From a virus: a DNA stretch of 64,000 nucleotides. How positions within the stretch are numbered: position 1 is the first letter of the stretch; each line of letters begins with the position of its first letter. Below, in pieces: positions 1 through 8,271 of this stretch. The notes under the pieces are model-generated. The model ran no database searches and had not been told where the DNA came from. It saw nothing but the letters and a program-made list of their open reading frames with translations. The stretch lies in IMG/VR virus record IMGVR_UViG_3300034407_002547, positions 42,362-106,361 of that record; one strand, given 5' to 3'. Position numbers and translations under genes: made by a program.

Positions 1-793
1 ATGATGCAAAGATATCTTTATAGCCCTTACGACTAATCATTTTCTTTGCTTTGCGTTTAAGGTCTTTATAGTGCCTAACTGCATCTTCAGCAATGCTTAC
101 TGCATCAACATTTTGACCAAACGATTTACTTTTAGTAGCTCTGATAAATTTACTTAATGTTGCTATTTCATTAACTGTGTCACTGATGTGTTGACCAATC
201 TGATCGTATGGATTACCACCTTCAGTTACATGCCTTGCCATTGCTTTACCGCCGCTTATACTACGGAATGGCATCTTAAATCTTTCGCCTTGACTGTTTT
301 CAACAAACAAACTTTCAATGTTTCTAAAACGTGCTTCGCCTTCGCCTAGTTTTCTTGAATGTTTGATAATAAGCTTTGCTGGGCCTTGTTTATTATAACT
401 AGTTTTGTTTGTACCGTTCCAGCCTTCAGCTAACTGGGCCATACTTTTCATTGAATACTTTAATCTATTCATGTTGTTAAGGCTAAATGTATACAAGTTA
501 CGCTTTGCTATATTTCTAATAACTGCAAGAAAATCATACCAATCACCGCGGTCATCACGCTCCATTGTGCGTCCGATACTGTCGCCGTAGTATACTTCAA
601 TTTTGTCTTCGCCGTCTATTAGAATGACTACTGTCCCGTAATCTTTGTTTTCAGTTTTAAAATTAAACGAAATCAAGTCAGCATCAGCTGCATTCACAGT
701 AGGCTTGCCCATAGCGTTAAGTGCTTTAGGGTCAAAGTCTCGTGTTACTATTGTGTCAAAAATTTGTTGTGCTGCGTTGTTATCTTGTGCCAT
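1..793 (-). CDS. Conserved marine T4-like phage protein, C-terminus beyond the window
   Basis: The frame is open from an ATG at 793 to the left edge (about 264 codons seen) and begins MAQDNNAAQQIF. It is soluble, with no membrane segment. A central part reads like a conserved phage family (IIKHSRKLGEGE, then RFKMPFRSISGGKAMARH), followed by a basic helical stretch near the window edge. I know similar sequences only as uncharacterised virion-associated proteins of marine T4-like phages, so no function is given. An AATAAATA late promoter ends five bases before the ATG, which fixes this start and suggests late expression without a leader. The next upstream gene is the large terminase. Confidence 0.8.
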   Translation of the reverse strand, partial: MAQDNNAAQQIFDTIVTRDFDPKALNAMGKPTVNAADADLISFNFKTENKDYGTVVILIDGEDKIEVYYGDSIGRTMERDDRGDWYDFLAVIRNIAKRNLYTFSLNNMNRLKYSMKSMAQLAEGWNGTNKTSYNKQGPAKLIIKHSRKLGEGEARFRNIESLFVENSQGERFKMPFRSISGGKAMARHVTEGGNPYDQIGQHISDTVNEIATLSKFIRATKSKSFGQNVDAVSIAEDAVRHYKDLKRKAKKMISRKGYKDIFAS

Positions 794-798
794 AATAC

Positions 799-806
799 TA
801 TTTATT
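799..806 (-). promoter_or_regulatory. Late promoter (AATAAATA) of the left-edge gene
   Basis: AATAAATA on the minus strand differs from the T4 late consensus TATAAATA at the first base only. Exactly five bases separate it from the ATG at 793, so the expected start of transcription is the A of the start codon. Confidence 0.6.
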
Positions 807-2376
807 AAAACATTGCCACAAACGGCAAAGGTTCAATTTGATCCTCTCCAAAATCAGTCATGTGTGTATCCAGTTCCTTGTGATACCCTGTTAAAATTTG
901 CAACATACGAATAGCTAATATGGTAGACATAACCAAATCATCTGTTTCTCCTGGTTTAGCTGCATAGCTAGTGCCATGGGCTACGAAATTTTTAAATTCG
1001 CTTATCAAGCTTCTGCTACGAACTGTCATTTTGTCTGTTTCTACAAGTGTTTTTAACTTTGCACACGCCGAAACTTTACTCTTATTGGTAGTGTTAAATC
1101 CTTTGCGATATCGTCTGCTACTGCCACTAACAACACTGTTGTCGCTTAGGAAGTAACCAGGTATGTTTTGTTCTCCGTATTGCTCAATAGTAATCAATGC
1201 AGCTTCACCTAATGTGTTGTTTTCAACCGAGTAGTATATACTCTGTGCATCTTGAACCTCATCGTTAATATGTTTAATAATATCAACTAGTATACGAATT
1301 TGGTCTGGAATAGGAGTTTTATTGTGTCGCCATTCTGCTATCTGTTCTGTTGTGTTAGCCTCAAACACTTGGATAGCACTTGGGTCGCCGCCTGTGCCCA
1401 GACTTGGATCTAATGCTACTACATAGATTCTATTTTTCTGTGGCTTTTTATACCAGCGAACTTGTCCAGTTTTGTACAACGGCTCTATACCTTCAAGGTC
1501 GATCAGTTTGGTTGGAGCAATAAGTGTTTCGTCGTTAATAATGAATTCACAATCCATTTCTCGCCGAAAACGCTCAACTCCTAATATCGCACGTTGCTCA
1601 TCTGCCCATTCTTCGTCTCTGTCAGGATGCTCGGCCCAATATGCTCGATATGCTTTAAATCCATTAATACCCAAGTCTTTGGTATTTCCAAACTCGTCTT
1701 CGGTTTTGTTTGCACCTTTCCATATGTATGCAAACTGATCCTCATCACTATTCGGTGTACTAGTAATAATAGCTCCACCACCTGTACTCAATGTAGGCGA
1801 TATACTAGTCCAAAATTCTTTAGCAATAGTAGGTCGAACAAATGCAAACTCGTCACAATATAAAAGTGTAATACTCATACCACGTCCGGTATTTTCAGTT
1901 GTTGTTTGTGCTACAATACGACTTCCGTTGTCAAATTCAATACTGCCTTTATTATAACTTACTACACCGGCTCGTATGTGATTTGGACATGCTTCATATG
2001 CATACCTTACACGTTGCATAATCTCCTGAGCACCTGCATACTTGTGCGCTGCAACAAGAATTGTACTGTCGGGCTTGAACATACCAAACCAAAGAAGATA
2101 ACCAGCAGCACTTGTGCTCTTACCGGTTTGTCGAGGCATCATTGATATTGAAAATCTGTTTTCATGATAGGTTTGAATCAAGCGTTCTTGAAATTCCCAT
2201 GGATCGTATTGCATTTTTCCTTGCACAGGGTGTTGTATGAAGAAAAAGTTCTTCATAAAGTATTCAGCACCCTTTACTGGATCAGCACACAACACAAATT
2301 CTTGAATTTGCTGCTCGGTGTATTCTTCTTTTTTATGGGGACTTTTAATTAGTACCCCGTCAAGTGATTTACTCAT
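805..2376 (-). CDS. 17: Terminase large subunit, gp17 (packaging ATPase/nuclease)
   Basis: This is the motor that translocates DNA into the prohead and cuts concatemers. The N-terminal ATPase has a Walker A-like PRQTGKST at about residues 81-88, a Walker B LLYCDEF at about 171-177, and a coupling motif TSTPN near 206. The C-terminal RNase H-fold nuclease shows ALDPSLG near 321, the VENNTLGE block, and a final acidic DDLVMS. It has 523 residues against 610 in T4 gp17, and no intron or intein is visible. The start is supported by a GATAAGTA element five bases upstream. Its small subunit (gp16) lies about 6 kb away at 8272-8793 rather than adjacent as in T4. Confidence 0.96.
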   Translation of the reverse strand: MSKSLDGVLIKSPHKKEEYTEQQIQEFVLCADPVKGAEYFMKNFFFIQHPVQGKMQYDPWEFQERLIQTYHENRFSISMMPRQTGKSTSAAGYLLWFGMFKPDSTILVAAHKYAGAQEIMQRVRYAYEACPNHIRAGVVSYNKGSIEFDNGSRIVAQTTTENTGRGMSITLLYCDEFAFVRPTIAKEFWTSISPTLSTGGGAIITSTPNSDEDQFAYIWKGANKTEDEFGNTKDLGINGFKAYRAYWAEHPDRDEEWADEQRAILGVERFRREMDCEFIINDETLIAPTKLIDLEGIEPLYKTGQVRWYKKPQKNRIYVVALDPSLGTGGDPSAIQVFEANTTEQIAEWRHNKTPIPDQIRILVDIIKHINDEVQDAQSIYYSVENNTLGEAALITIEQYGEQNIPGYFLSDNSVVSGSSRRYRKGFNTTNKSKVSACAKLKTLVETDKMTVRSRSLISEFKNFVAHGTSYAAKPGETDDLVMSTILAIRMLQILTGYHKELDTHMTDFGEDQIEPLPFVAMF

Positions 2377-2381
2377 GTTAA

Positions 2382-2389
2382 TACTTATC
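2382..2389 (-). promoter_or_regulatory. Late promoter-like GATAAGTA upstream of gp17
   Basis: GATAAGTA matches the T4 late box at six of eight positions and is again exactly five bases from the ATG at 2376. It is one base weaker than the other sites, so confidence is moderate. Confidence 0.45.
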
Positions 2390-2410
2390 TACTGTGTGTG
2401 GCCTTATGCA

Positions 2411-2418
2411 GTTAAATA
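2411..2418 (+). promoter_or_regulatory. Late promoter GTTAAATA of the HNH gene
   Basis: GTTAAATA on the plus strand lies eight bases before the ATG at 2427. It is back-to-back with the gp17 promoter (2382-2389), forming a compact divergent late-promoter pair. It rules out the in-frame ATG at 2406, which would precede the promoter. Confidence 0.55.
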
Positions 2419-2426
2419 CTGTTAGC

Positions 2427-2972
2427 ATGGAAAGTACATTAATACTAGCACCCGACTACCAACCAGTAAGTTTCTTGCCACTATCAACAATTAGTTGGCA
2501 AACAGCAATTAAGTTGTTTTTCCTCGACAGGGTAACTGTACTGGAATGGCACGATGACTGGGTGGTACACAGTACAAAGTTGGACATACGAGTACCAGCA
2601 GTTGTTGTGTCCAATCGAGGATTTAAACGTTCTAGAAAAAAACCACGTTTTACCAGGCAAGGATTGTATCTTAGAGATGTATACACTTGCCAATATTGCG
2701 AAGAAGTTGTTGGAAAAAAAGATTTAACGTTGGATCATGTTATACCAATTAGCCGAGGTGGCAAAACAACATGGGAAAACAGTGTAACTGCATGTGGATC
2801 GTGCAACTCGAGAAAGGGCAGTGCTCTGTGGAAACCAATCAAGCAACCAGTTGCACCAGATTATTGGGATATTGCAAATCGTATTAGAAATATCCCAATG
2901 AAAATACGTCACGAAAGTTGGCAAAAATACATTGGTGCAACAAATGTAACTGTTACTCGTCTATCTGCTTAG
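2427..2972 (+). CDS. HNH endonuclease
   Basis: A free-standing HNH nuclease of 181 residues beginning MESTLILAPDY. The HNH core is DHVIPISRGGKTTWEN, flanked by two zinc-binding pairs, CQYC before it and CGSCN after it, the usual layout of the PF01844 type. The N-terminal part resembles the domain found in many cyanobacterial and phage HNH proteins. The frame extends upstream to 2394, but the promoter at 2411-2418 favours 2427. It lies opposite to its neighbours and its 3' end overlaps a small minus-strand gene by 20 bases. Phage HNH proteins near terminase genes are often homing or packaging-associated; which applies here cannot be told. Confidence 0.88.
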   Translation: MESTLILAPDYQPVSFLPLSTISWQTAIKLFFLDRVTVLEWHDDWVVHSTKLDIRVPAVVVSNRGFKRSRKKPRFTRQGLYLRDVYTCQYCEEVVGKKDLTLDHVIPISRGGKTTWENSVTACGSCNSRKGSALWKPIKQPVAPDYWDIANRIRNIPMKIRHESWQKYIGATNVTVTRLSA

Positions 2973-3090
2973 GCTGAACGTTTCTTACAAACTGCTCTGC
3001 ACTGACTGCGTACTCAACCGGAGCTGGCGCAACCCTAGGAGCAGGCTTGGGGGCAGGTTGAAGCCCGCCAATTTTAATACTGTTAATCAT
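2953..3090 (-). CDS. Small proline/alanine-rich protein (45 aa)
   Basis: A short frame beginning MINSIKIGGLQPAPKP and ending KQIDE. A Pro/Ala-rich stretch covers residues 12-24. A purine-rich AGAGAG lies just before the ATG. Its start overlaps the end of the next upstream small gene by eight bases, typical of coupled phage genes. Its end overlaps the HNH gene on the other strand. Function unknown. Confidence 0.5.
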   Translation of the reverse strand: MINSIKIGGLQPAPKPAPRVAPAPVEYAVSAEQFVRNVQPKQIDE

Positions 3091-3238
3091 CTTCTCTCTT
3101 TACAAGTTCTATTTTAATGGCATCTTCTGCTCGTAGTATATTATAACGCTGTTGCACATCCTGTGTTATATGATACACTAGATCAAGTTTTTGCAACTTT
3201 GCTTCAAGAGCAGGTGTTGACACATTTGATAATTGCAT
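3083..3238 (-). CDS. Small coiled-coil-like protein (51 aa)
   Basis: The frame begins MQLSNVSTPALEAK and is rich in charged, heptad-like residues (KLQKLDLVYHI, KIELVKRED), so a short helical or coiled-coil protein is likely. AGGA lies about ten bases before the ATG. It follows the thermonuclease gene by eight bases and overlaps the 45-residue gene downstream. No homologue recognised. Confidence 0.5.
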   Translation of the reverse strand: MQLSNVSTPALEAKLQKLDLVYHITQDVQQRYNILRAEDAIKIELVKREDD

Positions 3239-3246
3239 ACATTGTC

Positions 3247-3693
3247 CTAAACTTCAACCACGCCTTCGGCAATAAGTTTGGCCCTGTTAGCCATGTGATG
3301 TTCTAGTAATTCTTCTTTGCTGCCACCCATGTAAGGAACTGCATGTCCTTCTAGCATCATTATCTCTGTAACAGGCATTGTCCTATCCTGTGGTGCATAG
3401 TATACACTAAAGTCGCCTAGGATACGTCCAAATTTGCCTTTCATGTCTTCGCCGTCTCGTGCTATCTGTGTTTTAAGCACAAGGTTTGGCGCTTCTAGTA
3501 GTTCTATCATACGCTTTTTTGCTGCTAATCCAAACTTTTTTTCTACTAAATCTCTTGTGCGGCTTTCGGGTGTGTCGATACCCATGATTCTCACACGTTC
3601 ATCTCTCATCCAAATACCAAAACCCAAGTCAATGTCAACATCAACTGTGTCACCGTCAACGACATTTACCAATTTGGCCTTATATTCGTACAT
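3247..3693 (-). CDS. Thermonuclease-like (SNase fold) endonuclease
   Basis: An OB-fold nuclease of the staphylococcal nuclease family (PF00565), 148 residues, with no signal peptide. Visible catalytic elements are VDGDTVDVDIDLG (calcium-binding aspartates), RVRIMGIDTPESR (first catalytic Arg plus Glu/Asp) and GKFGRILGD (second catalytic Arg). Related genes are common near the terminase in T4-like cyanophages, where degradation of host DNA or trimming is presumed. AGGAG precedes the ATG. The start is firm. Confidence 0.9.
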   Translation of the reverse strand: MYEYKAKLVNVVDGDTVDVDIDLGFGIWMRDERVRIMGIDTPESRTRDLVEKKFGLAAKKRMIELLEAPNLVLKTQIARDGEDMKGKFGRILGDFSVYYAPQDRTMPVTEIMMLEGHAVPYMGGSKEELLEHHMANRAKLIAEGVVEV

Positions 3694-3720
3694 GTTGTGC
3701 TCCTGTTATGGTATTATCTA

Positions 3721-4584
3721 TTAAGAAAGATCGTCGTATAAGATGAGGTTAAAAGTGCTACTCACTAAACTGTTGTTTGTAGTACTGTATGCACGAACTT
3801 CGATGTCACAACCTGCAACTATTTTTAATGGAATTGTGTAATTTTTTGAATATGTTGTTGCACTCACTGTGATAATGTCACGAGCATTCCAAGAACCATT
3901 TCCTGCTGCATTAGGGTCACGTGTCATAAACATTGCAATTGCATCTGTATTTTGCTTACCAGCGCCAACAGTCCATTGTGTTACATATCCGGTTTTGCCT
4001 TCAGGTATTGTGTACAATGCCATAAATGTTTGTCCACGTCCGGATGCAGTAATGCCTACGCCGTCTAAGCCAATGATTGCTAACACTGTGCTAGTGTCAT
4101 CACTGGTAATACTGATTGTTCCTTCGTTAACACCTGATGTGCCTGCTGAAAGAACCTTTACACGAAACACCCGCCTGAACGCAGCAACTGATGTACTACC
4201 AAGATTAACTATTTCTTCAATAATTGCACCTGCTTGGCTTAGACCTTGAATTTCTACATTTCTTGCGCCTGTACCAGTTGGATTGTCTTGGACTGCACTA
4301 CTAGTTACTGTTACGGTTTCCGCAGTTTCGATGTATGTGTAAATTCCGCCGCCATCCCAGATAGTTTCTTTGTTGCTGTCAACATCTATATTCATACCAA
4401 ACTTTTCAATGTAGCTTACGCCATCAACATCTCCCGCACTGATATTGATTGCCCAACTGAATGTATCACCAGATGTTCGGAGTATAGGTTGCCCGGCGGC
4501 ATTGTAATCCATTGCCTGGTGTATATCATTTAATTGATAGTTTGGATGTTGATGTACGTATGATGTAGGACCAATAATTGACAT
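3721..4584 (-). CDS. Virion structural protein of a widespread marine phage family
   Basis: 287 residues, beta-rich and glycine/threonine-rich without membrane segments. The pattern IEKFGMNIDVDS...ETIWDGGGIYTY, then NPTGTGARNVEIQGL, and later MALYTIPEGKTGYVT is one I recognise from many marine siphovirus and myovirus structural proteins annotated only as virion proteins. GAGGT lies just before the ATG. It belongs to a run of minus-strand genes from 8793 to 3247 that is probably transcribed late. The exact position in the particle is unknown. Confidence 0.75.
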   Translation of the reverse strand: MSIIGPTSYVHQHPNYQLNDIHQAMDYNAAGQPILRTSGDTFSWAINISAGDVDGVSYIEKFGMNIDVDSNKETIWDGGGIYTYIETAETVTVTSSAVQDNPTGTGARNVEIQGLSQAGAIIEEIVNLGSTSVAAFRRVFRVKVLSAGTSGVNEGTISITSDDTSTVLAIIGLDGVGITASGRGQTFMALYTIPEGKTGYVTQWTVGAGKQNTDAIAMFMTRDPNAAGNGSWNARDIITVSATTYSKNYTIPLKIVAGCDIEVRAYSTTNNSLVSSTFNLILYDDLS

Positions 4585-4588
4585 TGTA

Positions 4589-4966
4589 TTACCTCGGATA
4601 TCCTTTAAATGCTATAACTGGGCTTTCGGTGTGAACACCGTCAGGTTCTCGACTGCCTGTGTGCGACCCGTCTTCTTTACTAACCATCCCAAGTGCAGCA
4701 AACGCTTTCTTTGCCATATCTCTTTCTACATCAGAGAACGGGCTAATAAGACCATCGCCGCCAATCCAACTTTCTGGATCTGGCATGTTTTCATTGTTTC
4801 CTTCAGCGTCCATTCCGGCCATGGCGATAGTAGCACGATACATATCGTAGTAGCCTTTGCTTCTCACATGGCCAGGACTTGCTGCTTGATGCACATGGGG
4901 CGCTTTGCCTTTCCTGTGCTTAAAACGCAAGCCTCTTTCTTCCTGTAGGAATTCAATAGCTCTCAT
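4589..4966 (-). CDS. Putative internal head protein with capsid-targeting N-terminus (125 aa)
   Basis: It begins MRAIEFLQE|ERG, which resembles the T4 internal-protein targeting peptide (MKTYQEFIAE|A) that the prohead protease cuts after Glu. The next 25 residues are basic and histidine-rich (RFKHRKGKAPHVHQ), compatible with contact with packaged DNA after cleavage. The remainder (SPGHVRSKGYYDMY, then DVERDMAKKAF) is unknown to me. It begins in a TAATG overlap with the stop of the preceding gene. The targeting role is inferred from the N-terminus alone. Confidence 0.6.
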   Translation of the reverse strand: MRAIEFLQEERGLRFKHRKGKAPHVHQAASPGHVRSKGYYDMYRATIAMAGMDAEGNNENMPDPESWIGGDGLISPFSDVERDMAKKAFAALGMVSKEDGSHTGSREPDGVHTESPVIAFKGYPR

Positions 4967-5256
4967 TAGATATTATAAACTCCGCTGTTTGCACTTGAAG
5001 CAGTGCCTACTTCGGCAGCTGTAGAATTACTACCAACAATAGTAAGCTGATTGCCGACACCTATATACATGTATCTTGTGTTGTTTGCAGGAATAACTAT
5101 TGGCGCACTATAGATAGTGTCTGCATTTTCATTTGGCTTACCTGCAAGAATAACTTGTGCTGTTACGCTGTTACTGCCAGTTGAGATCATTGCTTTATCT
5201 GTAGCCCAGGCTTGTGCTGAAATTGCACCTGCGTATACTGTTGATTGACTAGCCAT
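4966..5256 (-). CDS. Small beta-rich virion protein (96 aa)
   Basis: Begins MASQSTVYAGAI; rich in Ala, Ser, Thr and Val with the appearance of a small beta-sandwich (IVIPANNTRYMYIGVG near residue 54). No cysteines or signal peptide. AAGGA precedes the ATG. Located between putative internal head proteins in the same transcription unit, so a structural or decoration role is the best guess. No specific family recognised. Confidence 0.6.
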   Translation of the reverse strand: MASQSTVYAGAISAQAWATDKAMISTGSNSVTAQVILAGKPNENADTIYSAPIVIPANNTRYMYIGVGNQLTIVGSNSTAAEVGTASSANSGVYNI

Positions 5257-5266
5257 TTATTTTTCC

Positions 5267-6193
5267 TTATGATGTAATCTTGCTTACTGGTTTTTTACTC
5301 CACATACGGCAACTCCAGTAGCCTGCTTTTGTTCTATCTTTTTTATCTGAGCAATTGTGTCTGGCACGGAAGTTCTTACGAGCGTCTGGGTTGTCTCTGC
5401 GGATTTCCATGTTAGGATCGCCAAAGTTTACTTTTTTAACATTTCCTGTTTTAGGATCTTTTACATACACTTTAAACTTTTTAACATCGCCCCTTGATGG
5501 CTTGCCAAGCTTAACTTCACGTCCTTGGTATTTGGCTTCATTGGTTTTGCCATACTCCAAGGTTTGCATCACATTGTTAACCATTGCGCTAACATCACTT
5601 GAGCCCATTTCTTCATCATCAGCATGAAGTTCAGCTTCTTGTTCAATTGCGTCAATCATACGGTCAACACCGTACTGTCTCACCAGATCGCTAAATCCCC
5701 CCATGGTCATGAGTCTACGCTTGATAATGTCTGCTACATCGTCTGAATCTTCAACAAGTTCAAAACTTTCAGCAAGTGCAGTGTGATGTTTTTTCATATA
5801 GAATGCAGCAGTATCTTTGTTACCCATGCGTTCGTGAAATTTTGCTTGATCAGAATAGTTAGTTGTAACCTCGGCTGATTCAAAATAATTTGTTGCTGCT
5901 TCTCTACCGTGCTTTTTAATGAACTCTGCTTTACTCATGTTTTCAGCATCGTCAAGTTGAGAATCTTTCATCTTGCCTTCGGATACTTCGTCGTCGTCAC
6001 TCATTGTGCAGCCGCAGCCTTCGAGCACCGATAGTCCATATTCATCTGCTTCAATAACCACACCATCATCGTTGTGACTTGCAACATCAAACTCTAGTGC
6101 TAGTTCTTCGTTAACAACAGCGACAAATACATCGCCCTCAATCATAAACGACTGTGCTCTTTCGCTTTCGGAGATGTATTTTGTTAAACTCAT
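5267..6193 (-). CDS. Head-associated protein with targeting N-terminus and C-terminal FRARH/YWSC domain
   Basis: 308 residues. The N-terminus MSLTKYISE|SER fits the capsid-targeting pattern. A long acidic, helical middle follows (EADEYGLSVLEGCGC, then DDDEVSEGK). The C-terminal ~75 residues contain VYVKDPKTGNVKKVNFGD, then KNFRARHNCSDKKD and YWSCRMW. This arrangement, with conserved His and two Cys that could bind zinc, recurs at the end of phage head or portal-associated proteins in several marine phages. It overlaps the upstream gene by four bases (ATGA), implying coupled translation. Confidence 0.7.
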   Translation of the reverse strand: MSLTKYISESERAQSFMIEGDVFVAVVNEELALEFDVASHNDDGVVIEADEYGLSVLEGCGCTMSDDDEVSEGKMKDSQLDDAENMSKAEFIKKHGREAATNYFESAEVTTNYSDQAKFHERMGNKDTAAFYMKKHHTALAESFELVEDSDDVADIIKRRLMTMGGFSDLVRQYGVDRMIDAIEQEAELHADDEEMGSSDVSAMVNNVMQTLEYGKTNEAKYQGREVKLGKPSRGDVKKFKVYVKDPKTGNVKKVNFGDPNMEIRRDNPDARKNFRARHNCSDKKDRTKAGYWSCRMWSKKPVSKITS

Positions 6194-7614
6194 TTTGTTT
6201 TAAACTCTTGATAAAGTGACATTAGGTGACTTTCAGTGATATCTTCAAGATTGACTGTGTTATTACCCATACCCTGCATAGCCAATGCATTGTCGCCAGG
6301 GTTGTTAGGATTAACTTGCTGCTTCTGTCTGTTAAGACCACCACTAATTGTATTAACAAGTGTTTCGGTATCAGCTGTTGCAGTATCGTCAGCAGCATTA
6401 GCAAAATCTTGATCTTCGGCAACAGCTTCGTGTTGCATACCAAGCGAACCAAGTCCTGCTAGCTGTAGCAATGAACCAAGTTTGGCTGCATCTTCGTCTG
6501 TTGCAGTAACAGTTAGGCTTGGGCCGCTTTGATCATTCATACTAACGTTGATATTCATACCTTCCATTAGTCTCATTGCATTTTGAGCAATATCGTTGCC
6601 TTCGTACACACTTGCATGTTTGTACAATGATTTACCGTTGCCACTTGCATCTGTTGCAACTGCGCCGGCTGTTGTTGTTTCTTCAACTTTTTCTTCCTCG
6701 TCGACTTGTACATCATCATCTAATTTGTGTGCTGTGTCTTTACTCATTGTAGTTTTGTGTGTTTTGCCGCCAAACTCGAAATCTTTTTTACCTGCACGTG
6801 CTGCCGCCGCTGCCGCTTGATTAAATGCATTTTCGTCAATGTCATCTTCGTTAACTGCATCTTCGTTCATGTCATTGTGTCTACGGAAGTCTGCCACGAA
6901 GTCTTGTAGTGTATCGCCATCTAGGTAGCGCACTAATTCGCTGAAGACTGGGTGAGCTGCACAGTCTAATTCGTCGCATAACTCCCAAATAGACTCAGCA
7001 CTATCGCCCACTGCTTCTTCAACTGACTCTTCCCATGGTGCTTTCTTTAGAGATACTTTTTTTCTTTCTTCGCCACGCTCTGGTTCGGATGCTTTTGCTA
7101 ATGCCTGCATGTGTGCACGTTCATCTTCATCTGATGATTCGCTTACTGCATTACAATTGCAATGCTTGCAATCTGGTGGACAGTTACAGTCTTCTGCTTT
7201 AACATCACTGCCGCAGCACTTGTCCGAACAATGTGTGTCTTTTGCTTCCGCAACATCTTCATCATCTAACACTACTTCGCTTGCAATTCTACTAGCAGCA
7301 GATTCGGCAGTTTCGCTTTCGCCGGCCGCTTCTTCAATTTCACTTAGAGGCACACCTGCTAGTTCAGCTAAACGTGACATCATAGCATCTTTAAGCTCAG
7401 CTTTGATAGTCCCAGCAGTTTCTTTAACTTCTTTGAGTTTGGCAAGGTTGTCCATGCTTAGTGCAGTGTCTGCAAAAATACTGTCATCTTCGGATATAGC
7501 TTTAGTTGATTCTTTTTTGAGGTTTTCAATATTACCAGCTGTGTCACTTTCCATGATAGGAGTTTTATTAGCAACGTCTTGTAATTTTGCGAGTGTTGTG
7601 TAAATGTTGTCCAT
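6190..7614 (-). CDS. Large acidic virion/internal protein with a cysteine cluster
   Basis: 474 residues, strongly acidic and low in hydrophobic segments. Residues about 130-156 hold a dense Cys cluster (HCSDKCCGSDV, then CNCPPDCKHCNC), ten cysteines in under 30 residues, which suggests a metal-binding knuckle. The rest is Glu/Ala/Ser-rich helical sequence with a DNPGDNALAMQGMG tail. No known family recognised. It is flanked by genes with capsid-targeting N-termini and overlaps the next gene by four bases. A role as a prohead-core or internal head protein is inferred from context only. Confidence 0.65.
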   Translation of the reverse strand: MDNIYTTLAKLQDVANKTPIMESDTAGNIENLKKESTKAISEDDSIFADTALSMDNLAKLKEVKETAGTIKAELKDAMMSRLAELAGVPLSEIEEAAGESETAESAASRIASEVVLDDEDVAEAKDTHCSDKCCGSDVKAEDCNCPPDCKHCNCNAVSESSDEDERAHMQALAKASEPERGEERKKVSLKKAPWEESVEEAVGDSAESIWELCDELDCAAHPVFSELVRYLDGDTLQDFVADFRRHNDMNEDAVNEDDIDENAFNQAAAAAARAGKKDFEFGGKTHKTTMSKDTAHKLDDDVQVDEEEKVEETTTAGAVATDASGNGKSLYKHASVYEGNDIAQNAMRLMEGMNINVSMNDQSGPSLTVTATDEDAAKLGSLLQLAGLGSLGMQHEAVAEDQDFANAADDTATADTETLVNTISGGLNRQKQQVNPNNPGDNALAMQGMGNNTVNLEDITESHLMSLYQEFKTK

Positions 7615-7625
7615 GTGTTTGTTCC

Positions 7626-8234
7626 TTAACTATCTGCTTTACCAGCGGAACTTTTCACCGTTGGAATTTTGTTTTTACCCATAATTGGGCTGTCTTTACC
7701 AGCTGGAGTATCGGTGTTGTAAACTGCTGGTGCAGTTTTACCGCCTGCAATTGTGTAATCACTTGCATACTCGTTGCCTACTACTTCACGCTGATAGGGG
7801 TCAGCACTGTAGTATTCGCTAGCTTCTTTAGACTCAGCACTATTTGGCCCGTATTCAGTACCAAGTAGCGGATTTGTTTGATCGTCATATCCATCACGCT
7901 CGTTGTCAACGCTGTCAGCATATCCAGCTTGTTGAATAATCATATGGTTTGGATCCATACCCATTAACCTGGCAATCTGCATAATCTGTGGCGGAGTTGC
8001 TGGATAGTTAAACGATACGTCAAAGAACGACATGCCTTCGTTTTCAACACCTGGAAAATCTTGAAGTGTTTTTTGAATTGGTAATCTTTTTACATCGGAC
8101 ATAGTAATAACGTCAAACTGTTGAAGTTTTTCTTCTAGTGCGTTAATAAACTTTGCATCCGTATCACCGAGTATTTTGATTCTATAATCAAAAGTTTTTT
8201 TAGACTCGGTTAGATAGCTTGCGAATGATTTCAT
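7626..8234 (-). CDS. Putative internal head protein with capsid-targeting N-terminus (202 aa)
   Basis: Begins MKSFASYLTE|SKK, the closest match in this window to the T4 IPIII targeting peptide, with Leu-Thr-Glu before the presumed gp21 cut. The following ~80 residues (FDYRIKILGDTDAKFI, then DVSFNYPATPPQIMQIARLMGM) look like a small alpha/beta domain of ferredoxin-like size. The C-terminal half is hydrophilic and probably disordered. Preceded by a GCTAAATA late promoter and an AGGGGA ribosome site, so it has a proper leader. Confidence 0.65.
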   Translation of the reverse strand: MKSFASYLTESKKTFDYRIKILGDTDAKFINALEEKLQQFDVITMSDVKRLPIQKTLQDFPGVENEGMSFFDVSFNYPATPPQIMQIARLMGMDPNHMIIQQAGYADSVDNERDGYDDQTNPLLGTEYGPNSAESKEASEYYSADPYQREVVGNEYASDYTIAGGKTAPAVYNTDTPAGKDSPIMGKNKIPTVKSSAGKADS

Positions 8235-8255
8235 CTTGTTAATCCCCTATGACAG

Positions 8256-8263
8256 TATTTAGC
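8256..8263 (-). promoter_or_regulatory. Late promoter GCTAAATA
   Basis: GCTAAATA on the minus strand, 21 bases before the ATG at 8234, with AGGGGA between them. It lies in the gap after gp16 and would drive the internal-protein genes down to about 3.2 kb. Confidence 0.6.
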
Positions 8264-8271
8264 CAAATATG

